From Proteus penneri (GTDB taxonomy: Bacteria; Pseudomonadota; Gammaproteobacteria; Enterobacterales; Enterobacteriaceae), in contig NZ_PHFJ01000002.1 of NCBI RefSeq assembly GCF_003144535.1, forward strand, positions 124,001-188,000: a DNA stretch of 64,000 bases, given 5' to 3'. Position 1 is the stretch's first letter; every line of letters begins with the position of its first letter. The notes beneath the pieces are model-generated. The model ran no database searches. It was not told where the DNA came from and saw only the letters and a program-made list of their open reading frames with translations. A program made the translations under genes and the position numbers. Shown one piece after another: positions 9,521-17,118 of this stretch.

Positions 9521-9795
9521 CAATAAGTGCAAAAAGCCTAGATACTCAAACGATGAGTAAACTTAATCGACCAAAACAAATTTATAATACAATTAAAGGT
9601 AATATAGATGATGTTGCAAAATTTGAAGGTCATAGATTGTCAGGAGTCAATTTACATTCAGAAATGATAGCAAAACGAGAAATTTGGCTTGCCGTACCAC
9701 AATCGACAACAAAGGCTCAATGGATTGAAATTAACCGTGCGGTAGCTTATGGAAAAAGTATGAATATTGAAATAAAAATAACGCAGGTAAAATGA
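9511..9795 (+). pseudogene. orphan cdiA-CT toxin fragment (3' half of the nuclease domain)
   Basis: The open frame (KVAISAKSLDTQTMSKLNRP ... AVPQSTTKAQWIEINRAV ... IKITQVK) aligns with the last 90 residues of the intact CdiA (ISVKTLNTQT ... GVPEKTTKEQWDAIND). It is a different allele of the same toxin family. It lacks the N-terminal half of the nuclease domain and any secretion domain. The only internal ATG is at 9553, with no good ribosome binding site. The stop codon overlaps the start of the following immunity pseudogene by four bases (ATGA). It is probably silent but could be recombined onto a full-length cdiA. Confidence 0.75.
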
Positions 9796-10300
9796 TGACG
9801 TTTATTAACGATAATGAGTATTGTGCTTTGATAGTAATGACAGATAAATTTTTTTGCTTAAATACTGAATCTGGCTATGGGCTAATGACAATCGATCCGA
9901 ATTTTTCATCAATTATACTTTCTTTAACGTGTTCAAATAAGAAGCTTGGTGAAAGTTTAATTAAAGTTTTAGAAAATAGTCGAACTCAGCTTAAAGATGA
10001 GGAATATGATAAACTCTTTAAAAAGGAAAATATAAAAAAAACTGGAATTCATGGTTAGAATTATTACGGTATAAATATGATTATCGCTCAAAACGCCAAC
10101 TTTTAGCTAATATGCTAAACTGTTCTATTTATCTTTCTAATAACAAAATATTAATTTCACCTTCTTACCATTCAAGTCTTGAAGGGTGGGAAGGAATTGG
10201 GGCATCCCATAAGGTTATTTTATCGTTAGATAGCTCATTTGATGAGATAGGTTCGGGTATTCGTCTTGCATTTAGTCGGTGTACTACTAAGAAATTTTAA
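9792..10300 (+). pseudogene. orphan cdiI immunity gene split by a frameshift in an A8 tract
   Basis: The first frame (9792-10058, MMTFINDNEYCALIVM) runs through eight A at 10034-10041 and then stops. The -1 frame continues as NWNSWLELLRYKYDYRSKRQLL and ends SFDEIGSGIRLAFSRC, the same ending style as the intact CdiI. One extra A would give a 169-residue protein, against 168 for the intact gene. In the first frame the tract reads A AAA AAA, a classical -1 slippery heptamer, so recoding or slippage could restore some product. Simple decay or a sequencing error is equally possible. Confidence 0.8.
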
Positions 10301-10409
10301 TTTAACGAAAGTGAGAATCCTGTAAAATTGAAATGTAATATATATGTAAATTTTAGGTAATGGATACTAAAATAATTAAATAATTTGATTTTGAATTAAA
10401 AAGATTGGA

Positions 10410-10649
10410 ATGTTTCTTTTTGAAGCCCTTAATGAATTATATGAAAACCATCCAGTAGGATATGAAGGAAAAACCAAAATGGGTGACTATTTTCGTTTTA
10501 TTGTTCCAACTATTTATGCAACGATAGAGGATATTCCTGAAGAGCTAAGAAAATATATTGTAGTCTCTGATAGTCTTGATTTTACCAAAGATAGATTGCT
10601 CGATAACAATAAAATTAGCGATTATTTCACTCGCATGTATTCAGAGTAA
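10410..10649 (+). CDS. hypothetical protein, 79 residues
   Basis: I do not recognise this small acidic protein (MFLFEALNELYENHP ... FTRMYSE). It has no signal peptide or membrane segment. The ribosome binding site is poor (GGA directly before the ATG), so the start is uncertain and it may be a truncated gene. It follows the frameshifted cdiI, and the sequence before it repeats the TAATGGATACTAAA string seen after the intact cdiI. Position suggests an orphan immunity gene or a toxin remnant, without direct evidence. Confidence 0.4.
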   Translation: MFLFEALNELYENHPVGYEGKTKMGDYFRFIVPTIYATIEDIPEELRKYIVVSDSLDFTKDRLLDNNKISDYFTRMYSE

Positions 10650-10807
10650 ATAACTTAGCTACTAATTTTTTATAAAAATATTAATTAAATAAAAAACTGT
10701 TGCTTAATATTATTCTAAAGATAATGGTTAGGTGATTTTTTTTATTTTAAAAATACTTAAATAGATAAATATTCTAGAGAAAAAGAAGAGCTTAGATTTT
10801 ATCAATT

Positions 10808-10942
10808 GATGTTAAATAAAAAAATCTAGAATTAGGTGTTCCTGCAAGAACAACCAAAGAACAATGGGATGTAATAAATAATTTTATTAAAAATGCATCA
10901 TCAGAAAATATAAAAGTTAATATCACTATTATAGAGGAATAA
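10808..10942 (+). pseudogene. remnant of a third cdiA-CT copy
   Basis: Reading to the stop at 10940-10942 gives LELGVPARTTKEQWDVINNF and an ending INVTIIEE-like tail, nearly identical to the CdiA C-terminus. Upstream, DVK is followed by TAA (10817-10819) where cdiA has TTA, so the frame is broken. Homology fades before about 10808. It sits three bases before a cdiI-like start at 10946, reproducing the cdiA-cdiI junction. Confidence 0.8.
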
Positions 10943-10945
10943 TTA

Positions 10946-11144
10946 ATGCTTTTATCTAAAAAAAGTGAACTAGAGGCAAGTGTTTATTACAATGGTAATT
11001 ACTATATTTTAGTCACCTTTTCTGGATGCTCAATTTATATAATGGATTTAAAAAAAGGCTATAAAGTTTTACCTAATGATCTTCTTGATGAAGAATTAGG
11101 TTATTATGCAAAAGTCGCACCGATTAAGAGCGAACAGATTAAAG
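10946..11144 (+). pseudogene. 5' fragment of a second cdiI-like gene
   Basis: This stretch is a close copy of the intact cdiI from 8223 to 8421 (shared YYILxTFSG, IYIMDLKKGYKVLPND, DEELGYYAKVA, IKSEQIK). Homology stops sharply after AAAG at 11144. The frame runs on into an unrelated toxin sequence until 11332. The matching 3' end of such a gene lies at 11953-12176, so the copy appears split by a cassette. Confidence 0.85.
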
Positions 11145-11559
11145 TAAATTTAGCTACAGTAGATAAATTTATCCAGAAAATAGGAATTTCAGGTGGTCAT
11201 AATGCTAATGTATTTTACAATGTTGTAAAGGATAAAAATTTGAAAATTATAAAAGAGATCCCAACAAATGTGCGAGGGATAATATATATGAATATAAAAT
11301 ACCTGCGAAGCATCCTCAAACTGGAGAAATAACTCATTATAAAGGTAATGGCGCTCAACCTTTTAAAAAAACAATTTATGATCCCAAGATTTTTTCTGAC
11401 CAAAAAATACTTGAATTAGGTCAAAAAGCAGCGGCTAATGGATATAAGAATGCGTTAGATAAAGAATTGCAATCCTATGATGCAATGTCAGAAGGCATTA
11501 CTTTTAGAGTATATTTAGATAAAGAAACAAAGATGGTTACTAACTTCCATCCTAAGTAG
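11145..11559 (+). pseudogene. frameshifted fragment of a different CDI-type toxin
   Basis: The sequence first reads ATVDKFIQKIGISGGHN in the frame of the upstream cdiI fragment. It shifts near an (AT)4 tract (11282-11289) and continues as YEYKIPAKHPQTGE ... IYDPKIFSDQKILELGQKAA ... [21 protein letters not shown] to TAG 11557-11559. The pattern GGHN ... YDPxxFSDxK ... NFHP recalls the C-terminal RNase-type toxin of many CdiA/FhaB proteins (from memory, no search). It is unrelated to the toxin at the end of cdiA. Its reading frame is broken and it lacks a secretion domain, so it is an orphan toxin module. Confidence 0.65.
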
Positions 11560-11570
11560 GAGCATTATTG

Positions 11571-11948
11571 ATGAAATATTTATTTGAATTACCCTATGAA
11601 AAGAGTGAGCCTAATTGGACTATAAAAAGTTATTTTGATCTTATATATAATGAAGGTTGTTTTTTAGATGCTGTTTCTAATATTGTTCAAAAAGAATCTT
11701 TTGCCCTTGATGGAATATATTGCTTTTTTCCAGATATGAATAGTGCTGATGTATCTGATCATTTTTTAGGTGTTAAATTTGGAGTAGGATATCCTCTAAC
11801 AGATAAAGATATTGTTATTGTAAGCGAAGATACTTGTTATCAATTTATTAGATTATCTTGTGAAAAGTATTTGTTAAAGCATCCTGAAGATAAGATAAAA
11901 ATTAAAATGTTGCTATCAAAAAATAGATTAAATCACTTTAGTTTATAA
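11571..11948 (+). CDS. CdiI-type immunity protein paired with the orphan second toxin
   Basis: The product is 125 residues from ATG 11571, with AGGAG (11558-11562) overlapping the toxin stop codon; the tight coupling marks it as the cognate immunity gene. The C-terminal pattern ([30 protein letters not shown]) fits the immunity family I associate with ribonuclease-type CDI toxins. The frame is intact although the toxin before it is broken. The product could still protect against neighbours delivering that toxin. No promoter was identified. Confidence 0.65.
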   Translation: MKYLFELPYEKSEPNWTIKSYFDLIYNEGCFLDAVSNIVQKESFALDGIYCFFPDMNSADVSDHFLGVKFGVGYPLTDKDIVIVSEDTCYQFIRLSCEKYLLKHPEDKIKIKMLLSKNRLNHFSL

Positions 11949-11952
11949 ATGA

Positions 11953-12176
11953 AAAACCATTTACGTATGGATAATTTTTCAGGTGATTTATTACGATTAC
12001 AAAATATTAGCTTTGATATGGAGTTTAAAACCACAAATTTTTAATTACGATTAAATCATTAAGTTGGAAAAATATATCTAATAATGCAATTTACATTAAA
12101 AAGCAATTGTAGTGACGAGGTTTTAGGCGTCTCAATAAAAGAAGCTTTTACGCGTTGTATTAGTTGTGAAGCTTAA
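11953..12176 (+). pseudogene. 3' remnant of a cdiI-like gene
   Basis: Two blocks match the end of the intact cdiI. One is around 11953-11972 (CCATTTACGTATGGAT). The other is about 12090-12176, encoding SNCSDEVLGVSIKEAFTRC and ending in TAA. The roughly 110 bases between them do not match and contain stops. With the 5' fragment at 10946-11144 it brackets the toxin/immunity cassette at 11145-11948. Confidence 0.75.
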
Positions 12177-12222
12177 TTAACTGACATTATATTCATAATG
12201 TTTTTTTAAGAGATAAAAAATA

Positions 12223-12555
12223 ATGACTAAAAATGAAATATACATAGATATGATGTATTGGATTTTACCTCAATTAAGAAATATTCAGTCCAGAGGAATG
12301 ATAGCAAAAGCAAAAGATAAATCTTGTTATTATGAATTACAGTTAATTCATAATTTACCAAAAAAAATACTTAATCAAAATTTTGATGAAAGTGATATTT
12401 CATTTTTAAACTTTCAAGCTAAAACATATACTGAAAAATGCAGTTCAAAAATAAGTATATTATATGATGGCAATATAAAGTATATAAAAATGTTATTTAA
12501 TTTGGTCCCTAATGAATTACGTCATCAATTACGATGGGATGGGCCTGTTATCTAG
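12223..12555 (+). CDS. hypothetical protein, 110 residues, possible orphan immunity protein
   Basis: An intact frame begins at ATG 12223 with AAGAGA (12208-12213) as a fair ribosome binding site. The protein (MTKNEIYIDMMYWILPQLRN ... NELRHQLRWDGPVI) has no signal peptide, membrane segment or motif I recognise. It is soluble and Lys/Asn-rich. Its place in a run of CDI immunity genes suggests an immunity role. No toxin lies upstream and there is no sequence-based proof. Confidence 0.55.
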   Translation: MTKNEIYIDMMYWILPQLRNIQSRGMIAKAKDKSCYYELQLIHNLPKKILNQNFDESDISFLNFQAKTYTEKCSSKISILYDGNIKYIKMLFNLVPNELRHQLRWDGPVI

Positions 12556-12594
12556 AGCTTTTTATAATGTTATTCATAAATTAAAGGAAAAAAG

Positions 12595-12837
12595 ATGATC
12601 GATTCTAACTTTGAAATTGATTTTGTAAGTGACAATAAATATGAGAATATTACTATTGAAATTTCATATAAAAAACAAATACTTTGTCAATTAAATAAAG
12701 ATAGTGGAGCCGATAAAATAGAAATTGAATTTTTTAATGATAGTCGGTGTTTAAGTGAAGATGTGAAGCATAAATTTAATTTAGATAATTTTATGGCCAT
12801 TTTGAATAGTGCCAAATTAGATTTAATTAATGCCTAA
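12595..12837 (+). CDS. hypothetical acidic protein, 80 residues, possible orphan immunity protein
   Basis: The gene starts at ATG 12595 behind AAAGGAAAAAAG, a good ribosome binding site, 39 bases after the previous stop, so the two may be co-transcribed. The protein is small and acidic (NFEIDFVSDNKYENITIEISYK ending AKLDLINA) with alternating beta-strand-like segments. I do not know its family with certainty. It is the last gene of the CDI island before a strong terminator. Confidence 0.55.
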   Translation: MIDSNFEIDFVSDNKYENITIEISYKKQILCQLNKDSGADKIEIEFFNDSRCLSEDVKHKFNLDNFMAILNSAKLDLINA

Positions 12838-12872
12838 AATTATTCCATATTCAATTTTTAAAATATAAATAT

Positions 12873-12926
12873 AACCATCACTTAATATTTTTACTAAAAC
12901 ACTAACTAAGTGATGGTTTTATTTTT
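12873..12926 (+). terminator. strong hairpin terminator at the right end of the CDI island
   Basis: AACCATCACTTA (12873-12884) pairs perfectly with TAAGTGATGGTT (12907-12918), followed by TTATTTTTT. It ends the island's plus-strand transcripts. It may also serve modE, which converges from the right. Confidence 0.85.
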
Positions 12927-12951
12927 TAATAAAAAGCAACCATGCTAATAA

Positions 12952-13743
12952 TTAACACAGTGTGGCAATAATGACCTGATCGGCATTAAACAAAGCCGTT
13001 ACGCTGTCATTAATATGCAGTTTTTGCTCTTTAACATGCTGATTAGAACAGGTGGCACACACTTCTTGTCCACCTTCTAATGTCACTACTAATTCACTGT
13101 TTTCATTGCCCGTCTCAATTTGAGTTAAGATACCTGACAAGGCATTGTCATATTGCTGTGTTAAAGATGAGCCTTTTTCAATATTGACCCATGGCGCTTT
13201 AATTAAGATCAGTACTTCTTTACCTTTTTTAAGCCCTAGGCGATCTGCACTTTTTTCCGTTAAGGCTGCATGAATGATGGTTTTTTTATCAGACAGTTGA
13301 ATATTAACATGTTGTTGAACTTGCAGGTTATCACGCTCAATAATGGTACCGAAAAATTGGTTTCTTGCGCTGGTTTGTAATGAGAAGCGAGAAATAGCTG
13401 CTAACAGGCTATCAAGAGGAAGTGAGTCGTCTTTCAATACATCAAAGGCTTTTTGCTGAATTTGACCTAGCAGATCGTAAAGTTGAAGTAAACGCTCACA
13501 ATAATGTGTCAGTGTTGCACCACCACCGCCTTTACCCCCTGTTGCTCTATCAACAAGAAGTTCGTCTGCGAGTTGATTCATTTCATTGATGGCATCCCAA
13601 GCACTTTTATAACTAATGCCTGCCATTTTTGCCCCTTGGCTAATAGAACCTGTCGCTTTGATCTGTTTTAATAATGCAATACGACGAGGATCGGCAAAGA
13701 GCTTATCTTGAAGTTTAAGTGTTAATAATATTTCTGCTTGCAT
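12952..13743 (-). CDS. modE: ModE, molybdate-responsive transcriptional regulator
   Basis: ModE is a dimeric DNA-binding protein that binds molybdate, represses modABC and activates molybdoenzyme and cofactor genes. The start at ATG 13741-13743 (MQAEILLTLKLQDKLF) gives 263 residues against 262 in E. coli. The winged-helix N-terminus contains GSISQGAKMAGISYKSAWDA and the glycine loop ATGGKGGGGA. Two MOP-type domains follow (SARNQFFGTI about residue 127, then a second repeat). In E. coli modF follows in the same operon; here the CDI island separates them. It is divergent from acrZ. Confidence 0.95.
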   Translation of the reverse strand: MQAEILLTLKLQDKLFADPRRIALLKQIKATGSISQGAKMAGISYKSAWDAINEMNQLADELLVDRATGGKGGGGATLTHYCERLLQLYDLLGQIQQKAFDVLKDDSLPLDSLLAAISRFSLQTSARNQFFGTIIERDNLQVQQHVNIQLSDKKTIIHAALTEKSADRLGLKKGKEVLILIKAPWVNIEKGSSLTQQYDNALSGILTQIETGNENSELVVTLEGGQEVCATCSNQHVKEQKLHINDSVTALFNADQVIIATLC

Positions 13744-13901
13744 AATGATAGGCTTCTTCTTTTTTGTGTGTTTATCGCATTTTTTGTGCCGACACAAAGC
13801 GATAATTCTCTAGAATATATACAACTATAGCGTTATTATTCGTTATTCGTGAAGAAATGCCAACTCTGGCTTTCCGAATATACCATGATAAAGAGGTTAT
13901 C

Positions 13902-14045
13902 ATGCTTGAATTATTGAAAAGTTTAGGGTTCGCTCTCTTGATGGTACCTGTTGTAATGGTACTTATTATGGGCATCATTTATGGTTTAGGTGAAGTGTTT
14001 AACTTGATTTCACCAAGTCAGCCAAAAGCAGACAAAAAATCATAA
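13902..14045 (+). CDS. acrZ: AcrZ, small membrane partner of the AcrB efflux pump
   Basis: This 47-residue single-span inner-membrane protein ([20 protein letters not shown] ... GLGEVFNL) matches E. coli AcrZ, which binds AcrB and tunes drug efflux. ATG 13902 has AGAGG a few bases upstream; the longer frame from 13857 lacks a ribosome binding site and is not conserved. Its place between modE and modA is as in E. coli. Confidence 0.93.
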   Translation: MLELLKSLGFALLMVPVVMVLIMGIIYGLGEVFNLISPSQPKADKKS

Positions 14046-14064
14046 TTTTCCCTTCCTGATTTAG

Positions 14065-14097
14065 AATAGCCCTTTATCTTAAAGGGCTATTTTTTTA
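14065..14097 (+). terminator. terminator after acrZ
   Basis: AATAGCCCTTT (14065-14075) pairs perfectly with AAAGGGCTATT (14081-14091), followed by a run of seven T. Confidence 0.92.
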
Positions 14098-14108
14098 CTC
14101 GCCATATT

Positions 14109-14357
14109 CGTCATACTTCAAGCCACAGCGTTGTTGACTGTGTTCATTCGCACTGTCACATACTTATGTATGCTCCCAGTGACTCATTCACTTGTCGCCT
14201 AGCTGCACCTTGAGTTATTTAGAATATATATACTCGTCATACTTCAAGCCACAGCGTTGTTGACTGCACTCATTCGCACTAGTCACATACTTATGTATGC
14301 TCCTAGTGACTCATTCACTTGTCGCCTAGCTGTACCTTGAATTATTTAGAGTATATA
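14109..14357. repeat. two tandem copies of a 126-bp palindromic intergenic repeat
   Basis: Copy 1 starts at 14109 and copy 2 at 14235, both with CGTCATACTTCAAGCCACAG. They end with CTTGAGTTATTTAGA or CTTGAATTATTTAGA. Each copy is an imperfect palindrome with nested arms (CATAC ... GTATG and AGTCAC ... GTGACT). The unit resembles dispersed intergenic repeats I have seen in Yersinia, Serratia and relatives. The family name is uncertain. It contains no gene. Confidence 0.85.
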
Positions 14358-14394
14358 ACCTTTTTTCTATTTGTTTTTTACCCCCTATTTTTAT

Positions 14395-14418
14395 GGTTAT
14401 ATTTATTGATATATAACC
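14395..14418. promoter_or_regulatory. ModE operator 1 upstream of modA
   Basis: GGTTATAT (14395-14402) and ATATAACC (14411-14418) form a perfect inverted repeat with an 8-base spacer. This matches the ModE box architecture at E. coli modA. It lies 85 bases before the modA start. Confidence 0.8.
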
Positions 14419-14447
14419 AGTTTCTAACATCTAATCCTTTCATTTCA

Positions 14448-14471
14448 CGCTATATCTTGATATATACAGCG
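14448..14471. promoter_or_regulatory. ModE operator 2 upstream of modA
   Basis: CGCTATAT (14448-14455) and ATACAGCG (14464-14471) form a 7-of-8 inverted repeat with the same 8-base spacer. Its centre is 53 bases, about five helical turns, from operator 1. It lies 31 bases before the modA start codon, so it probably overlaps the transcript start. Confidence 0.65.
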
Positions 14472-14502
14472 TGGTTATCCTTAATTTAAGTGGAATTAGA
14501 AC

Positions 14503-15273
14503 ATGAAAAAATTATCAGGTAAGTTACTTGCTGGTGCGGTTATCTCTTTTGCTTTAGTGAGTCAAAGTTTCGCATCGGAAAAAGTAACGGTATTTGCTGC
14601 CGCTTCTCTTACCAATGCTCTTAATGAAATTTCGGCACAATATAAGCAAGAAAAGAAAACTGAAGTGGTTGCATCTTATGCATCTTCTTCAACATTGGCT
14701 CGTCAAATTGAGCAAGGTGCACCTGCAAATCTGTTTATTTCAGCAGATCAGCAGTGGATGGATTACGTAATCGATAAAGATTTAATGGTTGCGGATTCAC
14801 GCCATACACTATTAGGTAATGATTTAGTACTCATTGCCCCTAAAGATAGCAAATTAAATGACGTTGTTATTAATAAGGAAACCAAATGGAAATCCTTACT
14901 TAATGGTGGAAAACTTGCTGTTGGCGATCCGGACCATGTGCCTGTTGGTATCTATGCAAAAGAATCATTAGAATATTTAGGTGCATGGGATACAGTAAGC
15001 CCAGATATGGCTCGTACTAATAACGTGCGTAGCGGTATGGCGCTGGTTGAGCGTGATGAAGCACCATTAGGTATCGTATACGGTTCTGATGCAGTTGCGA
15101 GTGATAAAGTGAAAGTGGTCGGCGTATTCCCAGCTGATAGCCACAAACCTGTTGAGTATCCAATGGCAGTTGTAAAAGGTCAGGACAATAAAGCAGTTCG
15201 TGATTTTTATGACTATCTGAAAACACCTCAAGCCGCAGAAATCTTTAAGAAATACGGCTTTAGTCCACTGTAG
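14503..15273 (+). CDS. modA: ModA, periplasmic molybdate-binding protein
   Basis: ModA captures molybdate (and tungstate) in the periplasm for ModBC. The 256-residue precursor has a Sec signal peptide (MKKLSGKLLAGAVISFALVS, cleavage near FASEK). The mature protein shows the FAAASLTNAL start, the SSTLARQIEQGAPANLFISAD oxyanion-binding region and the GMALVERDEAPLGIVYGSDA segment. The length equals the usual 257. It is first in modABC, behind two ModE boxes, so repression by ModE-molybdate is expected. Confidence 0.96.
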   Translation: MKKLSGKLLAGAVISFALVSQSFASEKVTVFAAASLTNALNEISAQYKQEKKTEVVASYASSSTLARQIEQGAPANLFISADQQWMDYVIDKDLMVADSRHTLLGNDLVLIAPKDSKLNDVVINKETKWKSLLNGGKLAVGDPDHVPVGIYAKESLEYLGAWDTVSPDMARTNNVRSGMALVERDEAPLGIVYGSDAVASDKVKVVGVFPADSHKPVEYPMAVVKGQDNKAVRDFYDYLKTPQAAEIFKKYGFSPL

Positions 15274-15284
15274 GAATTATACTT

Positions 15285-15983
15285 TTGGAGATGTTAAGTG
15301 AATACGAATGGCAAGCCATCATACTAAGCCTTAAGGTATCGACAGTTGCAGTTATTATTAGTCTACCTTTTGGTATTTTTATGGCTTGGCTTTTAGTTAG
15401 GGTACGTTTTCCCGGTAAATCATTGCTTGATAGCATTATCCATTTACCTTTAGTTCTACCTCCTGTTGTAGTCGGTTATCTTTTACTGATCAGTATGGGT
15501 AGGCGTGGATTTATTGGTGAATGGTTATATGACTGGTTTGGTTTTAGCTTTACCTTTAGTTGGCGAGGCGCAGCACTTGCATCTGCAGTGGTTGCATTTC
15601 CATTGATGGTAAGAGCGATCAGATTAGCATTAGAAGCCGTCGATCAACGAATGGAACAAGCAGCGAGAACTTTAGGGGCTTCACCATTGCGTGTCTTTTT
15701 TACCATAACGTTACCTTTGTCTATGCCAGGGATCATCGCAGGCATTGTGTTGGCATTTGCGCGCTCATTGGGAGAATTTGGCGCAACAATCACTTTCGTC
15801 TCCAATATTCCAGGGGAAACAAGAACTATCCCTCTGGCAATGTATACTTTGATTGAAACACCCGGTGCGGAAATGGATGCTGCCCGTTTATGTGTCATTG
15901 CAATTATTTTGGCGCTCGTCTCTTTAATGGCTTCAGAGTGGCTAACTCGTTGGGGTCGTAAAAGATTGGGGGGCGTATGCTAG
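15285..15983 (+). CDS. modB: ModB, molybdate ABC transporter permease
   Basis: This inner-membrane permease forms the channel for molybdate. Five hydrophobic spans are apparent, and the cytoplasmic EAA loop reads [25 protein letters not shown] 15285 is favoured as start because AGGA (15272-15275) lies 9 bases upstream. ATG 15291 would leave GGAG touching the codon. The two starts differ by two residues. It follows modA by 11 bases and overlaps modC by 7. The length (232) is normal. Confidence 0.95.
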   Translation: MEMLSEYEWQAIILSLKVSTVAVIISLPFGIFMAWLLVRVRFPGKSLLDSIIHLPLVLPPVVVGYLLLISMGRRGFIGEWLYDWFGFSFTFSWRGAALASAVVAFPLMVRAIRLALEAVDQRMEQAARTLGASPLRVFFTITLPLSMPGIIAGIVLAFARSLGEFGATITFVSNIPGETRTIPLAMYTLIETPGAEMDAARLCVIAIILALVSLMASEWLTRWGRKRLGGVC

Positions 15984-17041
15984 AGATGAATTTTAAACAG
16001 ACGTTAGGATCACTGCGTCTGGAAGTCAATACTGAACTGCCAACAGAAAGTATTACTGCAGTTTTTGGTTTATCTGGCGCGGGTAAAACCTCACTGATTA
16101 ATGTAATTGGTGGCTTAACCAAACCCGATTCAGGGCGCATCGTATTAAATAATCACACACTGGTTGATACTGAAAAGAAGATTTATCTGCCACCTGAAAA
16201 ACGTAAAGTGGGTTATGTATTCCAAGATGCTCGACTGTTTCCTCATTATACAGTAAGAGGAAATTTGCTTTATGGTATGTCTCCAACAATGAAAGTGCAG
16301 TTTGATCGCATTATTCATTTGTTAGGTATCGAACATTTACTCTCACGTTTCCCGATAACACTATCAGGTGGTGAAAAACAGCGTGTTGCCATAGGGCGAG
16401 CATTGTTAACAGCGCCAGATATTATGCTAATGGACGAGCCGTTAGCCTCGCTTGATTTACCGCGTAAACGCGAGTTACTGCCGTATTTAGAAAAGCTCTC
16501 ACAAGATGTACAAATTCCTATTTTGTATGTGAGCCATAGTCTTGATGAAATTATTCGACTTGCAGATAATGTCATTGTGATGGATGCAGGAAAAATTAAG
16601 GCGACAGGTAAGCTGGAAGATGTATGGGCAAGCAGTGCATTACGTCCATGGTTACAAAAAGAGACATTAAGCAGCATTGCCAATGTGATGGTGGTAGAAC
16701 ACCATAGTCATTACGATATGACAGCAACGGCTTTTGGTAACCAAGTGCTGTGGTTACCTCAAATTGAGGCTAAAATTGGTCGTGATGTGCGTGTCCGTAT
16801 TGATGCTTCTGATGTGTCATTAACCACGAGTCGTCCATCAAATAGCAGTATTCGTAATATTTTGCATATGAAAGTGGTTGAAACCATTAAAAATGATGGT
16901 CAAGTCGATGTAAAGCTTGTCAATGATGGTAATTATTTATGGGCAAGGATCACGCCTTGGGCAAAAGATGAATTGAATATTCAAGAAGGGCAATGGCTTT
17001 ATGCGCAAATTAAGAGTATTTCCCTAAGCCGCCATCTTTGA
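15977..17041 (+). CDS. modC: ModC, molybdate ABC transporter ATPase
   Basis: ModC energises molybdate import through ModB. The 354 residues show Walker [10 protein letters not shown] (31-39), Q-loop QDARLFPHY, signature LSGGEKQR, Walker [13 protein letters not shown] and the H-loop VSHSLDE. A C-terminal molybdate-binding MOP/TOBE domain follows (about 290-354), as in E. coli ModC. The ATG at 15977 overlaps the end of modB, giving translational coupling; MLEMNF corresponds to MLELNF in E. coli. A bidirectional terminator follows. Confidence 0.96.
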   Translation: MLEMNFKQTLGSLRLEVNTELPTESITAVFGLSGAGKTSLINVIGGLTKPDSGRIVLNNHTLVDTEKKIYLPPEKRKVGYVFQDARLFPHYTVRGNLLYGMSPTMKVQFDRIIHLLGIEHLLSRFPITLSGGEKQRVAIGRALLTAPDIMLMDEPLASLDLPRKRELLPYLEKLSQDVQIPILYVSHSLDEIIRLADNVIVMDAGKIKATGKLEDVWASSALRPWLQKETLSSIANVMVVEHHSHYDMTATAFGNQVLWLPQIEAKIGRDVRVRIDASDVSLTTSRPSNSSIRNILHMKVVETIKNDGQVDVKLVNDGNYLWARITPWAKDELNIQEGQWLYAQIKSISLSRHL

Positions 17042-17065
17042 TTCATTCGTTATATGTGCTGATAA

Positions 17066-17098
17066 AAAAGACCTCATTTTAAATGAGGTCTTTTCCTT
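17066..17098. terminator. bidirectional terminator between modC and ybhA
   Basis: AAAAGACCTCATTT (17066-17079) pairs with AAATGAGGTCTTTT (17081-17094). A and T runs on its two sides suit both converging genes. Confidence 0.88.
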
Positions 17099-17118
17099 TT
17101 GGGGAGGTAAAAATAAAA

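Noticed and set aside
11215-11403. Minus-strand frame opposite the orphan toxin
   Set aside because: It is antisense to toxin-like sequence supported by motif similarity and has no start signals.
1097-12970. Direct repeats bounding the CDI island
   Set aside because: Similar strings near 1097-1113 and 12942-12955 (ATTATTAGC and GCTAATAAT) are short, inverted and AT-rich, so they are not convincing attachment sites.
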